Below are positions 18,873-27,550 of a stretch of DNA of 64,000 nt, piece by piece (position 1 is the first letter of the stretch; each line of letters starts with the position of its first letter). A program made the translations under genes and the position numbers. The notes beneath the pieces were generated by a model that had not been told where the DNA came from, did no database searches, and worked only from the letters and a program-made list of their open reading frames with translations. This DNA comes from Spirulina subsalsa PCC 9445 (lineage in GTDB: Bacteria > Cyanobacteriota > Cyanobacteriia > Cyanobacteriales > Spirulinaceae). The stretch is taken from positions 1 through 64,000 of the forward strand of contig NZ_JH980292.1 in NCBI RefSeq assembly GCF_000314005.1, in the 5' to 3' direction.

Positions 18873-19024
18873 GAGTTTCGGGGCGATTGGGTCAGAGTTA
18901 CTGATGTTAAGGGCAGTATACCTACAATTAGGTGATAGGTTATAGGGAAAATGTGGTTGTGTTGCCGAAGTTATTAGGTCTGACGCAGCCTACGACGAGA
19001 ATTAGTCATCAGCACCCACTAATG

Positions 19025-19060
19025 TAGACATCCCCCAAAAGAAATTTTAGGGGATGTCTA
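19025..19060 (-). terminator. hairpin downstream of the diheme cytochrome gene
   Basis: TAGACATCCCC (19025-19035) pairs perfectly over 11 bp with GGGGATGTCTA (19050-19060). It lies 58 nt beyond the stop of the leftward diheme cytochrome gene. No long T-run follows, so it could also be an mRNA-stabilising hairpin. The surrounding 18873-19118 holds nothing else recognisable. Confidence 0.6.
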
Positions 19061-19118
19061 TTGATTCTGAATCCCCCCCTGCCCCATTGAGCATTGAGGA
19101 TTAATGACCAAGAATGGA

Positions 19119-19670
19119 CTAAGGGGCGTTTTCCCATTCAGGATTTAAAGCCCGAAAATCGTACTCATTGGCGCGATAATGGCAACTCACACAAGTTCGG
19201 GAGGTGGGGGGTTGAGGAAACTCTACTTTTGGGTGTAGGGCGGCAAAAAAACGAGACTCCGTGACCCGAAAGGGAACTGTTTCCCCAGCCTGATGGGGGC
19301 GGGAAAAAGCGCTGAGATATTGCCACATTAAATAAATCTCTGGCCGGAAGATATTGGGCAGGCGCACCCCATAATGTTGATTGGGGTTTTGTAATAAATC
19401 TCGCCAAGTTTCTGTGGGGAAAACTTCCGGGGGCAGGGCTAAATGACAACTACTGCAATTGTCTAAATAGACTTCCGCCGCTAGTCGCAGTTCAGAGGGA
19501 ATCGGATCAACAGACTTGGAGAAGGAGGCGGGGGAGTCTTTAGGACTCATGGCTTGAGCCATACCTGTTCCTAATAGTAAACTCCAACCGATCACTAACA
19601 AAAAGAGAATCCAAGGGGATTTCCGTTGTTTTTTGGGGGGGGTCTTGTGATCCGATTTAACTTGATTCAT
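19119..19670 (-). CDS. exported diheme cytochrome c
   Basis: A 183-aa protein with a basic N-terminus and one hydrophobic segment (WILFLLVIGWSLLLGTGMAQA, ending in a signal-peptidase-like AQA). Two haem-binding motifs follow, CSSCH at ~72-76 and CVSCH near 164. It should carry two c-type haems in the lumen or periplasm. The exact redox partner is unknown. It starts 17 nt after the MoxR gene ends, so the two are likely co-transcribed. Confidence 0.85.
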   Translation of the reverse strand: MNQVKSDHKTPPKKQRKSPWILFLLVIGWSLLLGTGMAQAMSPKDSPASFSKSVDPIPSELRLAAEVYLDNCSSCHLALPPEVFPTETWRDLLQNPNQHYGVRLPNIFRPEIYLMWQYLSAFSRPHQAGETVPFRVTESRFFAALHPKVEFPQPPTSRTCVSCHYRANEYDFRALNPEWENAP

Positions 19671-19687
19671 GTCTGGTAAAGGTTCAG

Positions 19688-20635
19688 TTATTCCACGGGG
19701 ATGGTGCGTAATAATCGTTCTACGATAGTACGGCCTTGTTTGCCACCTGCGGGAATCAGACGATGGGCAAGGACATGAGGTGCCAAGAATTTCACATCGT
19801 CGGGGGTGGCGTAGTCTCGTTGATTGAGTAACGCATAAGCTTGGGTGGCTTTTTGTAGGGCAACACTGCCACGAGGACTCACACCAAGCACAATTTCTTC
19901 ATCACTCCTGGAGGCGCGAACGAGGTTGAGAATATATTGTTGGAGTTCTGGGGCGACGCGCACTTGTTGGGCTTGTTTTTGTAGGCTTAAGACTTCTTCA
20001 AGGGAAATACAGGGTTCAAGGGAGTCTACGCTGATGTTCTCTTGCTGACGCTGTAACATCAGTAATTCCTCGCTTTCGGAAGGATAGCCCAAGGTGAGGG
20101 AGAGGGTAAAGCGATCCATTTGGGCTTCGGGGAGGGGGAAGGTGCCTTGGTATTCAATGGGATTCTGGGTGGCAATGACGAAGAAGGGCTGGGGAACTTT
20201 GCGCGCTTGTCCGTCTACGGTGACTTGGTGTTCTTCCATGACTTCGAGTAGGGCGGACTGGGTGCGGGGGGTGGCGCGGTTGATTTCGTCGGCGAGGAGG
20301 ACGTTGGCAAAGGCGGGGCCGGGGAGAAATTCAAATTCTCGACTGCTGGGATTCCAGATGTTGGTTCCGGTGATGTCGGTGGGCAGGAGATCGGGGGTGC
20401 ATTGAATGCGCTGGAATTTGCCGTTCACGGAACGGGCGAGGGATTTGGCGAGGAGGGTTTTTCCGACTCCGGGGACATCTTCGAGGAGGGCGTGTCCGCC
20501 ACTAATGAGGGCGACGAGAACAAGGCGTATGGCGCTGTCTTTGCCTACAATGGTCCGTGCGAGGTTGTCGGTGAGTTTGGAGATGCGATCGCTCATAAAG
20601 TCTAATGACAGGGGGTTCACGAGGGAGGTAGACAT
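19688..20635 (-). CDS. MoxR-family AAA+ ATPase
   Basis: A 315-aa MoxR-type AAA+ ATPase, a chaperone-like class that helps mature metal- or cofactor-containing complexes. Motifs are Walker A EDVPGVGKTLLAK, Walker B NVLLADEINRATP, sensor FFVIATQNPIEYQG and PEAQMDRF. The start at 20635 (MSTSLVNPL) fits the family better than the open frame running 56 codons upstream. MoxR genes usually sit beside a DUF58/VWA gene; here the visible neighbour is the diheme cytochrome. Confidence 0.93.
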   Translation of the reverse strand: MSTSLVNPLSLDFMSDRISKLTDNLARTIVGKDSAIRLVLVALISGGHALLEDVPGVGKTLLAKSLARSVNGKFQRIQCTPDLLPTDITGTNIWNPSSREFEFLPGPAFANVLLADEINRATPRTQSALLEVMEEHQVTVDGQARKVPQPFFVIATQNPIEYQGTFPLPEAQMDRFTLSLTLGYPSESEELLMLQRQQENISVDSLEPCISLEEVLSLQKQAQQVRVAPELQQYILNLVRASRSDEEIVLGVSPRGSVALQKATQAYALLNQRDYATPDDVKFLAPHVLAHRLIPAGGKQGRTIVERLLRTIPVE

Positions 20636-20917
20636 ACAAATCAAGGGGTAGATGCTAATTTTCCTGTAGCTACAGCCCAATCTTAGCGGTTTCCTTACAT
20701 TTCGTGCAGGGATTGGGGATTTAACAAAAATGTTGCGGAATTCCCCTTCCTCGCTTGCAGGGACCGGATGGACTTGACCACTAACTCCCAAAGCGAAAAC
20801 CAAGCTAAAAAGGGCTGTGTTGCAAGAGAAAATTTGGGTCTTAGGAACTAGGACTTCTGCCTGGGGAGGGAAGATAAGACTCGCTATACTTCGGTATGGA
20901 AAGCACTTCCCATTGAA

Positions 20918-21940
20918 TCAGGAAGCTCCATCCTCGCGCCTAGGCAGGGTGGGGTAGTTCACCAGTTGTCTTGTGGTTAAACAATCTTGGGCAATTTGTT
21001 GTTTTAATTCATCGAGGGAGGCGAATTTCTGTTCCGGTCGCAGAAATTGTTCTAGGGTGATGGTCAGGGTTTGACCGTAGAGATCCCCAGACCAGTCTAG
21101 GAGATGAATTTCTAGGGTGGTTTGGGGGGTATTATCAACGGTGGGACGACAGCCTAGGTTCATTACGCCAATTTGGGGGGAGGTGGCGGGTAGGGTGTCG
21201 TTGTTGGTCCACACACGGACGCTATAGACTCCATGACGGGGGAGGAGTTTGTCGTCGCTCACTTCTAAGTTGGCGGTGGGGAAGCCAATAGTACGCCCCA
21301 GTTGTTGCCCGGTGACGACGGTTCCGGTGATGCTGTAGGAACGCCCTAGGAGGGTATTGGCGCGGGAGATGTCGCCGTTAATTAAAGCTTGACGAATTTG
21401 GGAACTACTAATGCGTTCGGTTTCCAGACGATGGAGGGGGGTGATTCGGACTTCACAACCGAATTTTTGCGCGATCGCCTTTAAATCCTCCACCGTTCCC
21501 GCCCGCTTATGACCAAAGCGGAAATCAGCCCCCACAGAAATCCGGGTGGCTTGCAGTTGATCAATCAACAAATGCTCTACAAACTCTTGGGGACTCAGGG
21601 CGGCTAAGTTCTGATCAAAGGGCAATAAGACCAGTTGCTCAACCCCTAACCGTTCCAAAATTTGGGCTTTTTCCGGTAAGGGAGTTAACAGTTGGCGTTT
21701 TTGGCCACTAAAAAATTCTTGGGGGTGGGGTTTAAATGTGACCACCGTGGGGTAAATATGGGCGCTGGATCGTTCTTGTCCCGTGAGCAGGTGGGAACGA
21801 ACAATCACCCGATCTGAGTCAAAAACCGGGTCTAAAATTGGGCGCACAACCTTCTGATGCCCTCGGTGAATGCCGTCAAAGTTGCCGAGCGCGATCGCAG
21901 TTGGGGTTAAAACAGTAGTCGGAGATGATGTAATCCACAC
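20918..21940 (-). CDS. ribF: bifunctional riboflavin kinase/FAD synthetase
   Basis: It phosphorylates riboflavin to FMN and adenylates FMN to FAD. In this 340-aa protein the N-terminal nucleotidyltransferase has IALGNFDGIHRGHQ, the VGADFRFGHKRAG segment and the ERISSSQIRQAL motif. The C-terminal kinase has GRTIGFPTANLEVS and LEIHLLDWSGDLYGQ. The start lies 3 nt after the stop of the MBL hydrolase gene, so these are an operon. A 282-nt gap at 20636-20917 separates it from moxR and shows nothing recognisable. Confidence 0.95.
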   Translation of the reverse strand: MWITSSPTTVLTPTAIALGNFDGIHRGHQKVVRPILDPVFDSDRVIVRSHLLTGQERSSAHIYPTVVTFKPHPQEFFSGQKRQLLTPLPEKAQILERLGVEQLVLLPFDQNLAALSPQEFVEHLLIDQLQATRISVGADFRFGHKRAGTVEDLKAIAQKFGCEVRITPLHRLETERISSSQIRQALINGDISRANTLLGRSYSITGTVVTGQQLGRTIGFPTANLEVSDDKLLPRHGVYSVRVWTNNDTLPATSPQIGVMNLGCRPTVDNTPQTTLEIHLLDWSGDLYGQTLTITLEQFLRPEQKFASLDELKQQIAQDCLTTRQLVNYPTLPRREDGAS

Positions 21941-21943
21941 GCT

Positions 21944-22852
21944 TTACATTTTGACACAATTCGACCCACTCGGGGGTTCAATTTTGTGATGACCGACGGC
22001 CATTAAATCAATGGACTGTTTTTCCTTCGCCACAAAAGCCCCCGGATAGGCCGCGCTCACCTGCTCATGGACTTGATCCAAAAAGTCATCATTGTGTAGG
22101 GGATCATGATGGAAAATCGCCAATTGCTTGACCTTAGCCGCTTTAGCCACCTTAACCGCTTCTTGCCAAGTCGAATGACCCCAACTCACCTTACTGCTAG
22201 TTTTGGAGTGATATTCCTCATCCGTATAGGTGGCATCGTAAATCAACAAATCCGCGTTGTGGGCGAGGTGTAAGACATTTTCATCTAAATGATCGGGAAA
22301 ATGCTCTGTATCCGTCACATAGGCCGCGCTAAACCCTTGCCAACTGACCCGATACCCCACCGCTTCGCCGGGGTGGTTCAGTTTAGCATTCTCAATGGTC
22401 ACATCATCTAGCTGCAACACTTCCCCCACTTCCAAATCATAAAACTGTAAATTCGCCTGCATAATTTGCAAGGGAACAGGAAAATTAGGGTGCAGCATTT
22501 GGTCATTGTGCCGTTGCCGAATCGTCGCCCCATTGGGAGCAACAGTGCCGTAAATATGGAATTGATTCCCCGGAATAAAGGCCGGGGTAAAAAAGGGAAA
22601 CCCTTGAATATGATCCCAGTGCGTATGGGTGAAGAACATATAAGCTTCAATGGGCATCTGAGATAGCAGGGACTGTCCCAACACTCTTAACCCTGTTCCC
22701 CCGTCAAAAATCAGGTTTTTGTCCCCCACTTCCATGGCGATACAAGGGGTATTTCCCCCATAGCGTACTGTTTCCGCACCGGGACAGGGAATGCTTCCCC
22801 GCACGCCCCAAAATGTAATCTTAAACTGTTGGTTTGGTTTAGACATCGGCAT
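21944..22852 (-). CDS. MBL-fold metallo-hydrolase
   Basis: A 302-aa metallo-beta-lactamase-fold protein of the RNase Z/cyclic-phosphodiesterase-like subgroup. It has TFWGVRGSIPCPG near the N-terminus, the zinc motif THTHWDHIQGF (HxHxDH), an Asp in YVTDTEHFPDH and LLIYDATYTDEEY, and a late His in LAIFHHDPLHND. The substrate cannot be told from sequence. It is immediately upstream of ribF (3 nt). Start choice (MPMSKPN or MSKPN) is uncertain by two codons. Confidence 0.88.
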   Translation of the reverse strand: MPMSKPNQQFKITFWGVRGSIPCPGAETVRYGGNTPCIAMEVGDKNLIFDGGTGLRVLGQSLLSQMPIEAYMFFTHTHWDHIQGFPFFTPAFIPGNQFHIYGTVAPNGATIRQRHNDQMLHPNFPVPLQIMQANLQFYDLEVGEVLQLDDVTIENAKLNHPGEAVGYRVSWQGFSAAYVTDTEHFPDHLDENVLHLAHNADLLIYDATYTDEEYHSKTSSKVSWGHSTWQEAVKVAKAAKVKQLAIFHHDPLHNDDFLDQVHEQVSAAYPGAFVAKEKQSIDLMAVGHHKIEPPSGSNCVKM

Positions 22853-23171
22853 TTACAAAACAAGATAGGCGTTGCTCACTCATCCCCTGATGGAAAAGCA
22901 AGCGGGTGTTTTTAGCTTGCCTGAGCGCGATCGCGAAGCGTCTCGTCTTGCGATTCCCGCGAAGCGTCCCGCCTTGCGAGAATCGCGCAAACAATCACTG
23001 ATTCTATTTCCCTCTTTTCTAGCAACTCAACAGGAATAAAGCGCATCGGGAAGAATTTTCAGCCGTTTAACCATCCTCAACCAACATTAGCGACTCTGGA
23101 AGGCTTGACATTTCTAGATTAACAAAGGACAGGGGGGATTTTAGCGAATGGATTCAAGACAGACGGTGACG
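22853..23171. repeat. gap with GCGAAGCGTC-type repeat and HIP1
   Basis: The ~320-nt gap holds a repeat block at about 22924-22988 made of GCGATCGCGAAGCGTC and CGCGAAGCGTCCCGCCTTGC units, with an overlapping inverted arrangement around GATTCCCGCGAAGCG. A related GCGAAGCGTCACGAAGTGAAC block occurs near 25604. No gene or RNA is recognised. Confidence 0.6.
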
Positions 23172-23612
23172 TTAATCACATTCAATGGGGAAGAGTTCAG
23201 CTAACCGCTCTTCTAGTAAGGGTAACAAAGACTCCGGCTCTTGGTTTACTTGCTCGAAACACAGAGGAGGAGCAGGGTCAGGGGCAAAGTAAATCAGTTT
23301 GATTTGCCCGCGACCAATCCCGAGCATCAGCACCTCAGCATCGGGTTTATACCCGTCGATTAATCCCAGAATTTCTTGTAAATGGTTGCCCACTTTTTCG
23401 TTGAGGGTGACGAGGGCGCTTTTCGTAAAGGAAACAAAGTGGGGGCGAGGGCGTAAGTCAATGCCAAAAATCGTTTCGGGATCTTGATGTTCTTGCCACA
23501 GCCCCCAAGCGAGTGCAGCTAGTTCTCTTTGGTGGGTTTCAGCGAAATAGTCTAACTGTTGTCGCCATGCCTGTTCTTCTGGAGGGGTTTGAGGGGTGCC
23601 AAAGTTAAACAT
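23172..23612 (-). CDS. conserved cyanobacterial protein, possibly CcmS-like carboxysome chaperone
   Basis: A 146-aa soluble protein. Features are RELAALAWGLWQEHQDPE, TIFGIDLRPRPHFVSFTKSA and VLMLGIGRGQIKLIYFAPDP, with a Trp-rich N-terminus and an acidic C-terminus. From memory this resembles proteins annotated as the beta-carboxysome assembly chaperone CcmS, but that is a weak recollection and no carboxysome gene is nearby. The next gene (lipoprotein) is divergent, ~148 nt away. Confidence 0.6.
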   Translation of the reverse strand: MFNFGTPQTPPEEQAWRQQLDYFAETHQRELAALAWGLWQEHQDPETIFGIDLRPRPHFVSFTKSALVTLNEKVGNHLQEILGLIDGYKPDAEVLMLGIGRGQIKLIYFAPDPAPPLCFEQVNQEPESLLPLLEERLAELFPIECD

Positions 23613-23760
23613 TTGGGGTTGAGGTAGGGTGTTCTCAATCCATTATCGGGTATCGGGGAAAACTTGGCACGGCGGGGGATCTCCTGTAGCCACGCTTCGG
23701 GTTTGAGCTTAAAATGAGAGCAAGACAAGCTACTACCCACGAGGTCAACCGTTAGCAATT

Positions 23761-24249
23761 ATGCGTAAAATACAAGCTTTTTTAACAATTCTTTGCACCG
23801 TCTTATTAGTTTGGGGAACAACGGCCTGTGGGGGGTCTGTAGAGGCGATCGCACCCCAAGCCCCTACACCCATCCCATCCGAGTTAGGCATTGAACAAAT
23901 CCTAGACAATCCAGCCCCAGCAGAAGTTACCAGTCCCGTTGAAGCCCTCAGCGAAGAAATCGCCCCCAGTGAAGAGCTAGAAGCAACCGAACAACCCACC
24001 CCAGAAGAAACCCTCGAAGAAATCGCCCCCAGTGAAGAGCTAGAAGCAACCGAACAACCCACCCCAGAAGAAACCCTCGAAGAAATCGCCCCCAGTGAAG
24101 AGCTAGAAGCAACCGAACAACCCACCCCAGAGGAACCCCTCGAAGAAATCGCCCCCAGTGAAGAGCTAGAAGCAACCGAACAACCCACCCCAGAGGAAAT
24201 CCTCAGCCCCGAGGTAGAAAGTTCCGAACCTTCCACCCCAGAAGAGTGA
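23761..24249 (+). CDS. acidic repeat lipoprotein
   Basis: A 162-aa protein with a lipoprotein signal: basic MRKIQ, a hydrophobic core FLTILCTVLLVWG, and a lipobox-like TTAC with Cys near residue 23. The mature part is very acidic and Pro-rich, built of near-identical 21-residue repeats (EEIAPSEELEATEQPTPEET + L), about four copies. The high Glu/Pro content suggests an unstructured surface or periplasmic spacer. Function unknown; it converges on rpe over a shared terminator. Confidence 0.75.
   Translation: MRKIQAFLTILCTVLLVWGTTACGGSVEAIAPQAPTPIPSELGIEQILDNPAPAEVTSPVEALSEEIAPSEELEATEQPTPEETLEEIAPSEELEATEQPTPEETLEEIAPSEELEATEQPTPEEPLEEIAPSEELEATEQPTPEEILSPEVESSEPSTPEE
23953..24204 (+). repeat. 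63-bp tandem repeat, four copies, in the lipoprotein gene
   Basis: Direct repeats with a 63-bp period, beginning GAAGAAATCGCCCCCAGTGA. Copies start at 23953, 24016, 24079 and 24142. They are almost identical at DNA level (a few changes such as GAAACCCTC to GAACCCCTC). The period is a multiple of three, so copy number can change without breaking the frame. Confidence 0.9.
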
Positions 24250-24263
24250 GACAATCCCGAGCC

Positions 24264-24307
24264 GATCAAATCGGGTTTAAGAATTACCCCTATAACCCGA
24301 TTTGATC
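24264..24307. terminator. bidirectional terminator between lipoprotein and rpe genes
   Basis: GATCAAATCGGGTT (24264-24277) pairs perfectly over 14 bp with AACCCGATTTGATC (24294-24307) across a 16-nt loop. It lies between two convergent genes and can serve both. Confidence 0.8.
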
Positions 24308-24320
24308 TCAACCCGAAAAC

Positions 24321-25022
24321 CTACGCCGTCACTAACTCAGGCGCATTGGCCGGACGCTTGCTATTGCGAATCCCCTCAATTGCTGCGGCATAGTCAGGCG
24401 CACCGAAGACCGCAGAACCCGCTACAATCGCATTAGCTCCCGCCTCAATCACCTGCCAACTATTGCTAGGTTTTAGACCCCCATCCACTTCAATCCAAGG
24501 ATCTAACCCCCGTTCGTCACACATTTGACGCAGTTTTTGAATTTTGGGGACAACATTGGGAATAAAGCTTTGACCGCCAAAACCGGGGTTAACACTCATA
24601 ATCAAAATGAGGTCACACACCTCTAAAACGTACTCAATCAACTCCAAAGGAGTAGAGGGATTGAGAACGACCCCCGCCTGTTTGCCCAGTTCACGGATTT
24701 GGCCGAGGGTGCGGTGGAGGTGAGGAGAAGCGTTGTGTTCAGCGTGAACCGAGATAATATCCGCCCCGGCCTTGGCAAAGTCTTCAACATACTTCTCCGG
24801 TTCCACAATCATTAAATGGACATCAAGGGGCTTGTCGGTAATGGGACGAATGGCCTTAACGATCAGAGGCCCAATGGTGATGTTGGGGACGAAGCGACCA
24901 TCCATGACATCAACATGAATCCAGTCTGCTCCAGCTTGGTCAACAGCTTTGATGTCTTCTCCAAGACGGCTAAAATCGGCGGACAAAATGGAAGGGGCGA
25001 TAACAATGGGTTTGTTGCTCAT
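24321..25022 (-). CDS. rpe: ribulose-phosphate 3-epimerase
   Basis: It interconverts ribulose-5-P and xylulose-5-P in the Calvin cycle and pentose phosphate pathway. The 233-aa TIM barrel shows [15 protein letters not shown], the metal-binding [28 protein letters not shown], the phosphate loop [12 protein letters not shown] and [11 protein letters not shown]. Length and motifs are complete. The tnpB right-end relic begins ~50 nt upstream of its start, so its promoter region may have been rebuilt by that insertion. Confidence 0.96.
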   Translation of the reverse strand: MSNKPIVIAPSILSADFSRLGEDIKAVDQAGADWIHVDVMDGRFVPNITIGPLIVKAIRPITDKPLDVHLMIVEPEKYVEDFAKAGADIISVHAEHNASPHLHRTLGQIRELGKQAGVVLNPSTPLELIEYVLEVCDLILIMSVNPGFGGQSFIPNVVPKIQKLRQMCDERGLDPWIEVDGGLKPSNSWQVIEAGANAIVAGSAVFGAPDYAAAIEGIRNSKRPANAPELVTA

Positions 25023-25076
25023 GGTGTGGTGGTTCTCCGTACCTATATGGGATATGCGGTTTTTGAGTAATCTTTA

Positions 25077-25298
25077 GTGACATCCTCCCGACACCGACCC
25101 TACGGGTACGGTGCGGGCTTCCCCATATCACTATGAGGCTTTCCTGCTTCTACGGGAGGCTCTAGACGTCTTTTTAGGGACATCCCCGATCACCTCTTCC
25201 TCTACAGGCAGCTTGACCCCCAGTCCGAGGGCTGCAAGTCCACGCTGCTCGACTATCATCGCCGCAGCAACTTCCCTATCCGTTACAAACCCACATAG
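25077..25298 (-). mobile_element. tnpB 3' end plus right-end hairpin (relic copy)
   Basis: About 220 bp nearly identical to 15075-15298. It holds the right-end hairpin (25077-25130) and the last ~55 codons of tnpB on the minus strand, ending at 25131 (VTDREVAAAM, then GLGVKLPVEEEVIG). Homology stops at ~25298, where unrelated sequence begins. The element ends GGATGTCAC on the minus strand, as in the other copy, but with a different flank. Confidence 0.8.
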
Positions 25299-25353
25299 TT
25301 GAGGTTTAACACGAATAGTAGCTTATTGACCTGAACCTATTCTACAATATGTA

Positions 25354-25493
25354 GGGCTTGCTGAATAAGTCCGAGAGTTGGGGAATCGGGAGTCGGGAAT
25401 AGGCAATCGTGCCAGTTTTAGATGATTTGTTCCCTGTTAAGAGTTCCCTGTTCCCTTGTTGAGCCTAGCATAGGCGTGTTATTCAGCAGACCC
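25354..25493. mobile_element. 140-bp MITE with 6-bp target duplication
   Basis: The ends GGGCTTGCTGAATAA (25354-25368) and TTATTCAGCAGACCC (25479-25493) are 15-bp inverted repeats with two mismatches. The direct repeat TATGTA flanks both sides (25348-25353 and 25494-25499). There is no coding sequence inside; the interior carries GGGAATCGGGAGTC-type repeats. Single copies of the same end occur near 12270, 39266 and 43450. Confidence 0.8.
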
Positions 25494-25572
25494 TATGTAG
25501 GGATAAATCGTCACTCGCTAGTAAATGATTGTTTGTTAATTTTCGGGGCATCGAACCCCTCAATTAACCGTC

Positions 25573-25650
25573 TTTCATCCCGACACTGACATTTGCTACG
25601 CGAAGCGTCACGAAGTGAACGCGAACGTACAGTGCGGGGCTTCCCGACGA
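25573..25650. repeat. orphan hairpin like an IS200/IS605 right end
   Basis: TCCCGACACTGAC (from ~25578) and GTACAGTGCGGGG (to ~25640) form a stem resembling the right-end hairpins at 15080 and 25082. The loop is filled by GCGAAGCGTCACGAAGTGAA-type repeat sequence. No tnpB coding is attached. The rest of 25500-25747 holds nothing recognised. Confidence 0.5.
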
Positions 25651-25746
25651 TTAGCTAAAAACTTAACATTTTCTGTCCCCATTCTCGGGGAATTTGGGAT
25701 TCTCCTCCGTTAAGTTAACACCAATGGCAAGCATTGCGCCCCTACA

Positions 25747-25831
25747 CCGATTCCCGACTCCCGACTCCCGACTCCCGACTCCCGACTCCCGATTCCCTAT
25801 TCCCTATTCCCCGTTCCCTATTCCCCGTTTG
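25747..25831. repeat. heptamer repeat block at the 3' end of uraH
   Basis: A run of CCCGACTC/CCCGATTC heptamers followed by CCCTATT and CCCCGTT units. It reaches into the last codons of the truncated uraH gene and seems to have replaced its true 3' end. Confidence 0.8.
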
Positions 25832-26075
25832 AGTTTTCGCTAAACTCACTAAAATAATCCCCGACAAAAAAGACCAACTCATACACCCCGCGCTTTAACG
25901 CTTCATCCTCTAACAAGGGGCTGTCTGTCCGTCCATCGGTGTTGGTGAGGACGGTTTTCAGGTGTTTTTTAGCTCCCTTCTCTTCCAGTCGCCATACTTC
26001 AATCTTCATGCCCTCCGCAGGTAAACCATGAGCAATGTCTAAGACGTGGGTTGTCAGTTTGCCAACCATGATCAA
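25818..26075 (-). pseudogene. uraH: 5-hydroxyisourate hydrolase, C-terminally truncated
   Basis: The N-terminal two thirds of a transthyretin-like HIUase, which hydrolyses 5-hydroxyisourate in purine degradation. It has the family start GKLTTHVLDIAHGLPAEGM (catalytic His), NTDGRTDSPLL (catalytic Arg) and GVYELVFFVGDYF. After that it reads 11 unrelated residues and stops at 85 aa. The family is usually ~115-120 aa and ends in the catalytic Tyr-Arg-Gly-Ser motif, which is missing. The break coincides with the heptamer repeat block. Probably non-functional. Confidence 0.85.
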
Positions 26076-26199
26076 TCCTTCCCCTCCGAATTACCGGATT
26101 TCCTTCCTCTTCCATAGCTTACAATCTTGTACGGTTTCCACCTTTGCAACAAACTGTTACATTAATTAAAACAATTCTAGATTTGATGGTCTCAAGCCC

Positions 26200-26367
26200 A
26201 TGACTGAATCCCCTTCCTCTCCGGCTACTGCTGAACCCCAAGCGAGTTACGTTAAACTGGCCATGCGCAATATGGTTAAGAAGCGCGGCACGTCTTTAAA
26301 GCACTTTTTCCTCTCTACGGTTGGTCTTTTAGCGTTGTTGGTGGGTTTAGCCTATCTCACGCGCTAG
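26200..26367 (+). CDS. DUF3285 small membrane protein
   Basis: A short gene of 55 codons, MTESPSSPATAEPQASYVKL at the start and LLALLVGLAYLTR at the end. It has a conserved cyanobacterial core (YVKLAMRNMVKKRGTSLKHF) and one C-terminal membrane helix, as in the DUF3285 family. It ends 9 nt before ybeY, an arrangement known in other cyanobacteria. Function unknown. Confidence 0.85.
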   Translation: MTESPSSPATAEPQASYVKLAMRNMVKKRGTSLKHFFLSTVGLLALLVGLAYLTR

Positions 26368-26376
26368 GGGGAAATC

Positions 26377-26895
26377 ATGGCGGAAATGGAATCTTTGCCT
26401 GTGGTGACACTGTACCTTGAAGATCATTTTTTTGGCGATTCAAACCCGAGTCCTATTGAGTCCCAACGGTGGCAAAGTTGGTTTGCGCGTTGGTTAAAAG
26501 ATTTGGGGGGTAAACTCCCGGAGGCTGTGGGGTATGAGTTAAGTTTGCGTTTAACGGGCGATCGCGCTATCCAAACCTTTAACGCCCAATATCGCCAAAA
26601 AGACCAACCGACAGACGTTCTCGCCTTTGCCGCCCTCGAAAGTGAATTCCCCTACTCCTCCCCCCTAGACTCAGAACCCCTGTATCTGGGGGATCTGATC
26701 ATCTCTGTAGAAACCGCCCAACGCCAAGCCCAACAACAATCCCATCCCCTGACCACTGAACTGGTCTGGTTAGCCAGTCATGGGTTTCTGCATTTGCTGG
26801 GCTGGGATCATCCTGATGAAGAGAGTCTACTGAGAATGTTATCTCAACAAAAAAAATGCTTAGAAAAGGTCGGTTTTGTCATCACTGATCTATAA
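26377..26895 (+). CDS. ybeY: endoribonuclease YbeY (rRNA maturation)
   Basis: A zinc-dependent RNase involved in 16S rRNA 3'-end maturation and ribosome quality control. The 172-aa protein has [10 protein letters not shown]-like [44 protein letters not shown] and the metal site [14 protein letters not shown] (HGxLHLxGxDH). It belongs to a + strand run with DUF3285, dgkA and trpG. Confidence 0.95.
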   Translation: MAEMESLPVVTLYLEDHFFGDSNPSPIESQRWQSWFARWLKDLGGKLPEAVGYELSLRLTGDRAIQTFNAQYRQKDQPTDVLAFAALESEFPYSSPLDSEPLYLGDLIISVETAQRQAQQQSHPLTTELVWLASHGFLHLLGWDHPDEESLLRMLSQQKKCLEKVGFVITDL

Positions 26896-27034
26896 AGTAA
26901 GCAAAGCAGTGTTAGAACTATGGTAACTCAACCACAGAAAACTAGCTTTCTCCACTCCAACCTACTCCCCGATCAAGTTACCATTCCCGCTTGTATCCTG
27001 CTTAAGCTTCTTCCCCGACTTTCTACTGGACTTA

Positions 27035-27538
27035 GTGACCATGAAAATTGACCAACATCTAACAGCCCCAAGTGACGTTTCTCCCTCTCTGCCCTCCCTC
27101 TTTGGTTCAAACTCTCCCTTACTGGTGAAGAACTCCTCAAAACCTAATCGCGGACTCGCTTGGCAAGTTGCGCCCAACCTCTGGCTGAGTTTCCGCTATG
27201 CTTGGGCTGGAGTGCGTTATGCTTACACCACCCAGCGCAATTTTCGGATTCATACCGTCATTGGTGCATTAGCCGTTAGTTTAGGCATTGGACTGCGTGT
27301 GACCAACGTAGAAATGGCTGTGGTGGGCTTAACTTGTGCCTTAGTCTTGGTCTTAGAACTCCTCAACACCGCTTTAGAATCTGTAGTTGACCTAACGGTA
27401 CAGAAGTCGTACCATGAACTGGCGAAAATTGCCAAAGATTGCGCGGCGGGTGCAGTCTTGATTTCTGCTTTAACGGCGGTTTTTGTGGCCAGTTGGATTC
27501 TGTTACCCCCCTTACTGACCCTGATTCGTTCGCTCTAA
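27035..27538 (+). CDS. dgkA: diacylglycerol kinase, DgkA family
   Basis: A small integral-membrane lipid kinase (diacylglycerol or undecaprenol type). The 167-aa protein has an N-terminal soluble extension (~1-55), then FRYAWAGVRYAYTTQRNFRI, the family motif LELLNTALESVVD, and YHELAKIAKDCAAGAVL. There are three membrane helices (~75-95, 98-115 and 140-160). Its TAA stop is followed at once by GGAG, which forms the ribosome site of trpG. Confidence 0.93.
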   Translation: MTMKIDQHLTAPSDVSPSLPSLFGSNSPLLVKNSSKPNRGLAWQVAPNLWLSFRYAWAGVRYAYTTQRNFRIHTVIGALAVSLGIGLRVTNVEMAVVGLTCALVLVLELLNTALESVVDLTVQKSYHELAKIAKDCAAGAVLISALTAVFVASWILLPPLLTLIRSL

Positions 27539-27550
27539 GGAGTCCTTTCA

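Noticed and set aside
23948-24311. Ser/Gly and Leu/Arg-rich open frames on the minus strand of the repeat lipoprotein
   Set aside because: They mirror the 63-bp repeat and have no start context; the + strand frame has a signal peptide and lipobox.
25541-25570. tRNA-like T-arm (GGGGTTCGATGCCCC on the minus strand)
   Set aside because: No acceptor stem, anticodon arm or D-arm around it; it is a short palindrome in transposon debris.
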